Origin: Chlamydiota bacterium
GTDB taxonomy: Bacteria; Chlamydiota; Chlamydiia; Chlamydiales; VGMA01
Assembly: GCA_016866575.1 (NCBI GenBank)
Contig: VGMA01000096.1
Span: 1 to 5,520, forward strand
DNA length: 5,520 nt
Direction of reading: 5' to 3'
Shown: positions 1 to 5,520 of the stretch, piece after piece
Layout of the letters: every line of letters begins with the position of its first letter
How positions within the stretch are numbered: position 1 is the stretch's first letter
Made by a program: the position numbers and the translations under genes
The notes under the pieces: generated by a model
Seen by the model: the letters and a program-made list of their open reading frames with translations, nothing else
What the model was told of the DNA's origin: nothing
The model's database searches: none

Positions 1-1148
1 CCCATACCATTGCTCCTCACCGCGCTCTTTTTACGGCGATGTCTACTACGCTCGGCATATCTACCATAGTAGGCCCGGCAATTGCTATAAGACTTGGCGG
101 CCCCGGCGCTCTTGTGGGCTTTTTACTTACCTCGTTTTTTGGTGGCGCTGCGGTTTTTACGGAAGTGCAACTTGCTGTAAAACACCGAAGAACCCTTCTT
201 GATGGGAAAATCATGGGTGGGCCCATGGAGTATCTTTCTAAACTGATCTCTCCAGCTATGGCCAAATGGTACGCTCTAGGCTGCTTAGCGCTTATGACTG
301 TATGGTCAGGAGCTCAAGCAAATCAGCTTGCTGCTGTTCTTGACTCCCCATTTCTAGGAGACTTTCGCATCTCGACAACTACTTCGGGTATTTTGCTCAC
401 ACTCTTTACCTTAGTGGTATTGATGGGAGGAATCAAAACCATAGGAGCTATTTCTGCTCGATTGGTCCCTACGATGTTTTTATTGTACATCACATCTTGT
501 CTTTGGATATTGGCTATGAACAGCGATCAGCTAGCAAATGCTTTTTTAGAAATTTTTAAAAGCTTTCTTTATCCTAGAGAATTTGTGACAGGCTCCTTGA
601 TTGGCGGTATTGTAAGCAGCCTACGCTGGGGTATTTTTAAAGGTGTTCAGTGTTGTGAAGCTGGTATAGGAACGCAGACAATCCCCCATTCTATGGCGCA
701 AACTACAAATGCAGAAGAGCAAGCTACGCTAGCTATGCTTGCAACCTATAGCGCAGGACTTGTAGCCTTTCTTTCCGGCCTTGTGGCTCTTGTTACTGGA
801 TACTGGAAAGACCCAACGATTTCTTTAGGTGTAAATATCATGATCGCATCTTTTGAGCACTACTTATCTTTTGCCGGAGTCGCGATCGTAATGACATGCA
901 CTTTCTTATTCGGAATCGGCACAATTTTAGGAAATGCCTATAACGGCGGACAATGTTTTAACTTCCTTACAGACTTCAAATATCAGCGCCATTATCTATT
1001 AGGTCTTGCTGTCATGATCTTTGTAAGCGCGGTAGCAGAGCCAAAGCTTGTTTGGACACTGATTGATATTGTCCTAGCTTTGATGTCACTACCTCATATC
1101 TTATCATTAGTTAAGGCTGTAAGAGCCAATCAGCTCGCTAAGGCTTAG
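1..1148 (+). CDS. AGCS-family alanine/glycine:cation symporter, 5'-truncated by the window edge
   Basis: This is an inner-membrane secondary transporter of the amino acid:cation (AGCS/DagA/AlsT) family, which imports alanine or glycine with Na+ or H+. The frame is open from base 3, so the ATG at 39 is an internal Met: the preceding codons read HTIAPHRALFTA, which matches the family stretch around SPFQALTTA. About 381 codons are visible, and probably some 60-70 N-terminal residues are missing. Counting from the ATG at 39, recognisable family blocks are the ALGGPGAL-like stretch (IRLGGPGAL, 18-26), GGPMEYL (60-66), GGIK (129-132), a WGIFKG...EAGIG block (about 197-210), and a C-terminal block ending in LVWTLIDIVLALMSLP. 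Roughly nine hydrophobic segments are present. Several usually conserved positions differ: the SNEAG motif reads CCEAG (205-209), and the YYGE-like motif reads YNGG (301-304). The family call is firm, but substrate and ion are not known. The gene converges on cydB and ends just before a shared terminator. Confidence 0.88.
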   Translation, partial: HTIAPHRALFTAMSTTLGISTIVGPAIAIRLGGPGALVGFLLTSFFGGAAVFTEVQLAVKHRRTLLDGKIMGGPMEYLSKLISPAMAKWYALGCLALMTVWSGAQANQLAAVLDSPFLGDFRISTTTSGILLTLFTLVVLMGGIKTIGAISARLVPTMFLLYITSCLWILAMNSDQLANAFLEIFKSFLYPREFVTGSLIGGIVSSLRWGIFKGVQCCEAGIGTQTIPHSMAQTTNAEEQATLAMLATYSAGLVAFLSGLVALVTGYWKDPTISLGVNIMIASFEHYLSFAGVAIVMTCTFLFGIGTILGNAYNGGQCFNFLTDFKYQRHYLLGLAVMIFVSAVAEPKLVWTLIDIVLALMSLPHILSLVKAVRANQLAKA

Positions 1149-1151
1149 CTT

Positions 1152-1188
1152 AAAAAAGAGCAAATCTTATCATAAGATTTGCTCTTTT
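1152..1188. terminator. Bidirectional intrinsic terminator between convergent genes
   Basis: A perfect 17-base inverted repeat (1154-1170 and 1172-1188) is separated by a single base. As a hairpin this gives a 15-16 bp stem with a 3-5 base loop. The arm contains GAGCAAATCTTA. On the + strand the stem runs into TTTTCTT, serving the symporter gene. On the minus strand it runs into six Ts (complement of the A-run at 1152-1157), serving cydB. The element begins 4 bases after the symporter stop and lies about 19 bases beyond the cydB stop, so it plausibly ends both transcripts. The longer T-run favours the cyd direction. Confidence 0.88.
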
Positions 1189-1206
1189 CTTCCACATACT
1201 CTTGGC

Positions 1207-2229
1207 TTAGTAGCTGTGGTCATGAAGACGTGTTTTTTGACGGAAAATATAATAAATCATTGCTCCATAGGCTAAAACCATAGGGACACCTATTACAACA
1301 ATCACAAGGCAAACCTTGAGAGTTGTTTCTTGAGATGATTGATAAAGGGTTATATTGTAACTAGGATCGATCGAAGAGAAGATCAAATTAGGATAAAAAC
1401 CGATCGCAAAAGTAACAAAAAATAGCAAGATTGACAAGCTTGAATAGATGAACGAAAGTCCATACTTTTCCTTTCTTCCATACATATAGCTGACTACAAT
1501 ACTTAAAAACGTAAGCAATGGAACAAAAAATAAAACAGGATACTCCATGATTCTTGCAATCATGTGGTAGTTAGCCTTCCATGTAAATACAGTGATTAAA
1601 GCATAAAAGAATGCAAAAAATGATACCGTGTAAGGAGCGAGCTTTCCAAAATGCTTTTGGATATGCCCTTCTGTTTTCATCATAATAAAATGGTGTCCAT
1701 GCATAGCTAAAAGGAAAATGGTGAAAACACCACATACTACTGGATAAAAACCAAAGAAATCAGAAAAACGCATCCATATTTCCCCTTTTTCATTTAGCGG
1801 CACACCCTTAATCAGATTGCCAATAATCACTCCAGCTAGAAAAGCCAAGAGCAAACTTGAAAAGAAAAATAAAAAGTCCCAAGTCTTACGCCAGGGAATC
1901 GATGCTACTTTAGAGCGGAATTCTATAGCTACGGCTCTAAAGATCACTCCGGCTAACATCATCATAAACAATAAGTAAAAACCTGAAAATAAGGAGGCGT
2001 ATGCATCTGGAAAACCAGCAAAAAGGGCCCCTGATATAATGATCAGCCACACCTCATTGCCATCCCAGACAGGCCCGATGGAGTTGAGTAAAATTCTCCT
2101 TTCGTAGTCGTTTCTAGCAAATAGGTGTAAACAGCCTACCCCTAAATCAAAACCATCTAAAACGACATAAGCAATAATAGCAATCCCAACTACTGCGTAC
2201 CAAAAATGCTGCAACAGTTCTAAACTCAT
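1207..2229 (-). CDS. cydB: Cytochrome bd quinol oxidase subunit II
   Basis: Membrane subunit II of the cytochrome bd terminal oxidase, which pairs with CydA and is needed for stable haem insertion and activity. The 340-residue protein is somewhat shorter than E. coli CydB (379). It is strongly hydrophobic along its length, as expected for the family's eight-helix fold. The N-terminal motif VLDGFDLGVG (about 23-32) carries D28, which aligns with E. coli Asp29. The block VWDGNEVW (54-61) carries D56, aligning with Asp58. Further family blocks are GALFAGFP, FSGFYLLFMM and GNLIKGVP. The C-terminus (HDHSY) resembles the E. coli ending THSLY. The start ATG shares the four bases ATGA with the cydA stop and has only a weak purine-rich stretch upstream, so translation probably depends on coupling to cydA. 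No small CydX-like ORF follows: the stop is succeeded directly by the terminator. Confidence 0.96.
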   Translation of the reverse strand: MSLELLQHFWYAVVGIAIIAYVVLDGFDLGVGCLHLFARNDYERRILLNSIGPVWDGNEVWLIIISGALFAGFPDAYASLFSGFYLLFMMMLAGVIFRAVAIEFRSKVASIPWRKTWDFLFFFSSLLLAFLAGVIIGNLIKGVPLNEKGEIWMRFSDFFGFYPVVCGVFTIFLLAMHGHHFIMMKTEGHIQKHFGKLAPYTVSFFAFFYALITVFTWKANYHMIARIMEYPVLFFVPLLTFLSIVVSYMYGRKEKYGLSFIYSSLSILLFFVTFAIGFYPNLIFSSIDPSYNITLYQSSQETTLKVCLVIVVIGVPMVLAYGAMIYYIFRQKTRLHDHSY

Positions 2230-3587
2230 GTAATGTAATCTCTATAGTGGATATCTTCAGGAAGCTCAGAGACCTCAACAGGTCCATGCTTGATTTTTCT
2301 GTTGAGAAGAAAGATGAATAAAGAAAAGAGCAAGCTATAGACTATCACAAACATAATCAACGATGCAATGACGTCCCCTTTTGAAACAACAGTTGAAGCT
2401 CCTTCTCTAATGCGCATGATCCCTTGTACAATCCAAGGCTGCCTTCCTATTTCTGCAGTAAACCATCCTGTCGTATTGGCTACATAGGGAAATATGATCG
2501 AAAAAACAAGCATCCAGAGAAACATCGGCGCTTTTTCGAGCTTTTTTCTTCTCTGCAAAATGAGGCCTATCATGACTAAAAGAGTCATAGCTCCCCAGCA
2601 ATAGATCATGATGTGATAGGACTGAAAAGTCCAAAAAACATCTGGCCAATCTTCTTTTGGAAACTCGTCTAATCCCTTAACACCTTCAGAAAGATTTTTG
2701 AAGTAGAGCAAGCTCAAAAGTCCGGGAATTTTGATCCCTTTAACGGTGCCATCTTTTACAGAAGGCCAGCCTATGATGTACATAGGAGATGGCGTTTCAG
2801 TGGTAAACATCCCTTCCATCGCTGCTAATTTCACCGGTTGATTACGGCCGACCCCTTCTGCTGTACTATCAGCAGAGAGAAGCTGCAAAAATAAAAGCAA
2901 TCCTGCAAGCGGAAGACCTAATTTAAGGCCAAATCGCGCCTCCTCTATGTGCCGTCTTTTCACAAGATAATAGGCTGATACACTTAACAAAAGAAAAACG
3001 CCCAAGATCAGGCATCCTAATAAAACGTGAATGATTCTATCGACGAAAGAGGGGTTGAAAAAAACTTTCCAAAGATCTGTAATTACTGCTCTTCTATAGG
3101 CCCCTTCCCCAACGATGCGATAGCCGTCTGGTGTTTGCATCCAAGAATTTGCCATCACAATCCACGTGGCGCTAAATGTAGCTCCAAAGCATACAAGGAC
3201 AGTTGAAAGATAGTGGATAGATGCACGAACTTTACCCCAGCCAAAAAGCATGATTCCAATAAACCCAGCTTCTAAGAAAAAAGCAAAAACCCCTTCTGCT
3301 GCGAGTATGCCTCCAAAGATATCCCCGACAAAACGGGAATATTGAGACCAGTTATTGCCAAAAGCGAATAATTGCACAAATCCGCTGGCAACTCCCATTA
3401 CAAAAAACAGAGCAAAAATCTTTGTCCAAAATTTAGCGAGGTGCAAATAGAGCGGTATTTTGGTTTTTAGATACATCCCTTCGATAATCACTAACAAAAA
3501 GAGTATGCCAATCGACATCGGCGGAAAAATATAGTGATATGTAATGGTGAAGGCAAACTGTAATCGAGCAAGATCTATAACATCCAT
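2226..3587 (-). CDS. cydA: Cytochrome bd quinol oxidase subunit I, short Q-loop type
   Basis: Haem-carrying subunit I of cytochrome bd, which oxidises quinol and reduces oxygen to water at the inner membrane. At 453 residues it is shorter than E. coli CydA (522). The spacing from the quinol-site Glu to the haem-ligand Met is 69 residues here against 136 in E. coli, so this is a short Q-loop form. Expected residues are present: H18 (E. coli His19), E98 and E106 (Glu99, Glu107), H187 (His186, haem b558), K253 and E258 in QPVKLAAMEG (Lys252, Glu257, quinol oxidation), M327 (Met393, b558), and E379 in AEIGRQPW (Glu445). One substitution stands out: the residue two before the ligand Met is H325, where E. 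coli has Arg391. The start ATG lies inside the aroC 3' end (13-bp overlap). Upstream of it is TACCATCACCCAC, with no Shine-Dalgarno sequence, so coupling to aroC is likely. The stop overlaps the cydB start. Confidence 0.97.
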   Translation of the reverse strand: MDVIDLARLQFAFTITYHYIFPPMSIGILFLLVIIEGMYLKTKIPLYLHLAKFWTKIFALFFVMGVASGFVQLFAFGNNWSQYSRFVGDIFGGILAAEGVFAFFLEAGFIGIMLFGWGKVRASIHYLSTVLVCFGATFSATWIVMANSWMQTPDGYRIVGEGAYRRAVITDLWKVFFNPSFVDRIIHVLLGCLILGVFLLLSVSAYYLVKRRHIEEARFGLKLGLPLAGLLLFLQLLSADSTAEGVGRNQPVKLAAMEGMFTTETPSPMYIIGWPSVKDGTVKGIKIPGLLSLLYFKNLSEGVKGLDEFPKEDWPDVFWTFQSYHIMIYCWGAMTLLVMIGLILQRRKKLEKAPMFLWMLVFSIIFPYVANTTGWFTAEIGRQPWIVQGIMRIREGASTVVSKGDVIASLIMFVIVYSLLFSLFIFLLNRKIKHGPVEVSELPEDIHYRDYIT

Positions 3588-4615
3588 GTGGGTGATGGTA
3601 TAGAATTATTTGATTTTGAGCAACGATTTAACAAATAGCAATCAGCTAATACTATGTAACTCATTGCCTCAACAACACTAACTGCTCTAAGTGCTATACA
3701 AGGATCATGTCTTGCCGTTTTTGGAAGAGAAAAAGTGATGTTTTCTCTATCGGTATTGAGTGTCTCTTGCGGCTTAAAAATGCTCGATGTAGGTTTAAAA
3801 GCCACGCGAAAAACTAAAGGCATTCCTGTACTTATCCCACCCAAAACACCTCCCGCATGATTGGTTTTTGTGATGATTTTCCCCTCTTTTTCAATGAAAA
3901 TGTCGTTATGCTCATCCCCTTTCATAGTAGCGCTAAAAAAACCATCTCCGATTTCAAATCCTTTGCTTGCTGGAATCGACAACATCGCATACGCAAGTTT
4001 TGCCTCTAATTTTTCGTAAACCGGATCACCAAGACCGACCGGCACATTCTGAATATTTACTTCGACGACACCTCCTATGGAATTGCCTTCTTGCTTAGCT
4101 TTTTCTATCGCTTGCAAAATTGCCTCATTTCCTTCTACACCACCTGCAGATTTTAAGTAGGCCTTTACCTCAGTTTCTTTCATGATTTGTCTAGCTATTG
4201 CACCTACTGCGACTCTAACAGCGGTCTCTCTTCCTGAAGACCTCCCGCCACCTCTATGATCAAATATCCCATATTTTTCTAGGTAAGTATACGAAGCATG
4301 CCCGGGACGAAAGATCGATTTTACTGTTTCATACTGACTTGAATCTGCATCTTGATTTCTTATGATGAAAGCTACAGGTGCCCCTGTGGTTTTCCCTTCA
4401 AAAAGACCTGAAAGTATTTCGATTTGATCACTTTCTTTTCTTGCAGAAGTATGTTTTGAAAATCCGGGACGGCGACGATCAAGCATTTCTTGAATTGCTT
4501 GAATATCAAGCTCTAAATTAGCAGGGCAGCCATCTACAACCGCACCTACACAGCTTCCATGGGACTCTCCAAAACTTGTGAATCGAAATATAGTACCAAA
4601 ACTATTTCTGCTCAT
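3575..4615 (-). CDS. aroC: Chorismate synthase
   Basis: Catalyses the last shikimate-pathway step, the anti-1,4 elimination of phosphate from EPSP to give chorismate, using reduced FMN as cofactor in the cytoplasm. The 346-residue length is close to the family's usual 350-390. All three family signatures are visible: GESHG with VGAVVDGCPA (16-32), the central GGGRSSGRETA (122-132), and RHDPCIALRA (302-311). H106 in RPGHASYTY corresponds to E. coli His106, and D304 is the conserved Asp of the third signature. The FMN/substrate block NHAGGVLGGISTG (252-264) is intact. The central signature has Gly where Ala is more common (SSGRE), a permitted variant. The ATG is well supported by an AGGAG seven bases upstream. 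The gene overlaps aroK by 14 bp and cydA by 13 bp. The last dozen residues (after LLNRC) form an unconserved tail that covers the cydA start. Confidence 0.97.
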   Translation of the reverse strand: MSRNSFGTIFRFTSFGESHGSCVGAVVDGCPANLELDIQAIQEMLDRRRPGFSKHTSARKESDQIEILSGLFEGKTTGAPVAFIIRNQDADSSQYETVKSIFRPGHASYTYLEKYGIFDHRGGGRSSGRETAVRVAVGAIARQIMKETEVKAYLKSAGGVEGNEAILQAIEKAKQEGNSIGGVVEVNIQNVPVGLGDPVYEKLEAKLAYAMLSIPASKGFEIGDGFFSATMKGDEHNDIFIEKEGKIITKTNHAGGVLGGISTGMPLVFRVAFKPTSSIFKPQETLNTDRENITFSLPKTARHDPCIALRAVSVVEAMSYIVLADCYLLNRCSKSNNSIPSPTWML

Positions 4616-5105
4616 CGCTAAACTCCTGATAAATAGGGTCTCTATAAAAATAGAGATTGCGTATTTGCTCCTCAGGATTACCCGATTTGAGATATTTAGG
4701 GAACGGATTTCTTGACATCAGTTCAGATTTTAGCTCCTCAAGCGTTGATCTAAGATAAATGACCACACCGATTTTTTTTAAAATTATCCGATTTTTTTCT
4801 GATAAAGGAGCGCCGCCTCCTAGAGCTATGACATGCTTTTGGCAAGAGATAAGGGATAAAACAACCTCTTCTTCAAGCTTTCTAAAAGCCTTTTCTCCTA
4901 CTTGTTGATATAGTTCTTGAACCTTAATTTTATGCCGATTTTGCAAAAGTTGATCTGTATCAATAAAAGAAAATTGAAGATCGCTTGCAAGCTTTTTACC
5001 AAGGGATGTTTTTCCAACTCCTTGAAAACCACAAAGAATTACGTTATGTTTGCCTTGAGATTGACAAAGTCTTTTAGAAATGTGGGATAGGTCTTCGCTA
5101 TACAT
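4602..5105 (-). CDS. aroK: Shikimate kinase with N-terminal extension and shortened C-terminus
   Basis: Phosphorylates shikimate at the 3-hydroxyl with ATP in the cytoplasm, supplying the substrate of AroA (the symbol could equally be aroL). The Walker A motif is GFQGVGKT (26-33). FIDTDQLL (47-54) carries the Mg2+/shikimate-binding aspartates D49 and D51. FRKLEEE (74-80) carries R75, the shikimate-binding Arg. The Walker B-like loop is ALGGGAP (94-100), and R155 in YRDPIY is the second shikimate Arg. The total of 167 residues looks normal, but it is made of about 19 extra N-terminal residues plus a core that stops at YQEFSDEQK. That is about 25 residues before E. coli AroK would end, so the C-terminal strand and helix are absent. 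The lid usually contains RPLL, while here the matching stretch reads FPKYL (135-139). The start at 5105 is supported by AAAGGA five bases upstream, and no in-frame ATG, GTG or TTG occurs before the P-loop. It overlaps aroA by 67 bp and aroC by 14 bp. Confidence 0.93.
   Translation of the reverse strand: MYSEDLSHISKRLCQSQGKHNVILCGFQGVGKTSLGKKLASDLQFSFIDTDQLLQNRHKIKVQELYQQVGEKAFRKLEEEVVLSLISCQKHVIALGGGAPLSEKNRIILKKIGVVIYLRSTLEELKSELMSRNPFPKYLKSGNPEEQIRNLYFYRDPIYQEFSDEQK
4623..4627 (-). promoter_or_regulatory. Shine-Dalgarno sequence of aroC
   Basis: AGGAG reads on the minus strand and ends seven bases before the aroC ATG. It is embedded in the last codons of aroK (TATCAGGAG encodes Tyr-Gln-Glu). 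It fixes the aroC start and shows that the short aroK C-terminus sits exactly where aroC initiation signals are needed. Confidence 0.8.
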
Positions 5106-5520
5106 TCAATTCCTTTAACAACACTTTGCCCTTTTGCACCAAGCGCTGCAACACATAAAGAAAGCGCGATTCTATGGTCATTATGAGATTCAACAACAGC
5201 CGCTTTTAAAATAGAAGGATAAACGATAAGTCCATCTTCTGTCTCTTCGATTTTTGCTCCCATTTTTGATAATTCTTTTGTAATCGAGCTAAGACGGTTG
5301 CACTCTTTTTCTCTTGCAACCGACGCACCTTTGATTTCTAAAGGAGATTTAGCAAAACAGCCAAATACTGCAAGAATAGGCGTTGCATCAATCATGTCAT
5401 TTACATCGACTATACCGCCTTCAAAATCATTGGATTCTAAGACTTTAAGCACACCGTTTTGGTATTCGATGTTTGCTCCAAGTGTGATCAAGGTAGCTAT
5501 TAACTTTTTATCCCCTTGAC
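5039..5520 (-). CDS. aroA: EPSP synthase (3-phosphoshikimate 1-carboxyvinyltransferase), C-terminal part only
   Basis: Joins shikimate-3-phosphate and phosphoenolpyruvate to give EPSP, the substrate of AroC. The frame is open to the right window edge, so only about 159 C-terminal residues of a protein of usually about 430 are visible, and the true start lies outside. A TTG at 5491 is an internal Leu, not a start. Counting from the first complete codon (CAA, Gln): IDATP carries D44 (E. coli Asp313, the catalytic region), REKECNR (69-75) carries E72 and R75 (Glu341, Arg344), NDHRIA (113-118) carries R116 (Arg386), and AKTYPTF (141-147) carries K142 (Lys411). These are the PEP-binding and catalytic residues of the C-terminal domain, so the visible part looks functional. 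The protein ends about 12 residues after KTYPTF, which is normal for the family. The last 21 codons and stop overlap the start of aroK in another frame. Confidence 0.96.
   Translation of the reverse strand, partial: QGDKKLIATLITLGANIEYQNGVLKVLESNDFEGGIVDVNDMIDATPILAVFGCFAKSPLEIKGASVAREKECNRLSSITKELSKMGAKIEETEDGLIVYPSILKAAVVESHNDHRIALSLCVAALGAKGQSVVKGIECIAKTYPTFLKDFVNLKANIT
5111..5116 (-). promoter_or_regulatory. Shine-Dalgarno sequence of aroK
   Basis: AAAGGA reads on the minus strand five bases before the ATG at 5105, inside the aroA coding sequence, where AAAGGA encodes Lys-Gly of the VVKGIEC block. It is the reason for accepting the early aroK start and its long overlap with aroA. Confidence 0.65.

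Noticed and set aside
39..41. ATG as the true start of the AGCS symporter
   Set aside because: The upstream codons continue the family sequence (HRALFTA before the Met) without a stop, so the gene begins outside the window.
17..265. Minus-strand ORF of 82 codons opposite the symporter gene
   Set aside because: It lies wholly antisense to a clear AGCS coding sequence, has no recognisable domain, and is explained as a shadow of the coding frame.
1149..1206. A small CydX-like subunit gene after cydB
   Set aside because: The gap is only 58 bases and is mostly the palindromic terminator, so no ORF encoding a membrane peptide fits.
2407..2649. Minus-strand ORF of 80 codons inside cydA
   Set aside because: It is an alternative frame of a strongly conserved CydA region (quinol/haem segment) with no family resemblance of its own.
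5489..5491. TTG as a start codon for aroA
   Set aside because: The frame stays open to the window edge, and EPSP synthase needs a further N-terminal domain of well over 200 residues, so this Leu codon is internal.
5298..5519. Plus-strand ORF opposite aroA
   Set aside because: It is antisense to conserved EPSP synthase motifs, contains no domain, and has no supporting start signal.

Overview
This window is a compact, gene-dense stretch of a bacterial chromosome. It has moderately AT-rich sequence, almost no non-coding DNA, and no RNA gene, mobile element, CRISPR array or long repeat that I can see. The gene families and the aroA-aroK-aroC order fit a member of the Chlamydiota, perhaps an environmental, amoeba-associated lineage. 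That placement is my inference from gene content and order recalled from chlamydial genomes. No marker gene in the window proves it.

Layout: the left fifth (1-1148, + strand) holds the 3' part of a divergent AGCS-family (alanine/glycine:cation) symporter whose 5' end lies outside the window. A strong palindromic terminator follows at about 1152-1188, in the only real intergenic gap (1149-1206). It sits between convergent genes and looks usable from both sides. Everything to the right is on the minus strand and reads, in transcription order, aroA (partial, enters from the right edge), aroK/aroL, aroC, cydA, cydB. Each junction is a coding overlap: 67, 14, 13 and 4 bp.

Function: AroK phosphorylates shikimate, AroA joins shikimate-3-phosphate to PEP, and AroC makes chorismate. 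CydA and CydB form the cytochrome bd quinol oxidase, which reduces oxygen with electrons from quinol. Chorismate is a precursor of menaquinone as well as of aromatic amino acids and folate, so one transcript may link quinone precursor supply to a quinol-using terminal oxidase. That link is inference.

The window does not show an evidently new system. The points worth a second look are the unbroken overlapping aro-cyd gene chain, the 67-bp aroA/aroK dual-coding overlap that includes an AroA active-site lysine, a shikimate kinase that lacks the usual C-terminal segment and the lid RPLL motif, a CydA with His where E. coli has the important Arg391, and an AGCS transporter with altered signature motifs.
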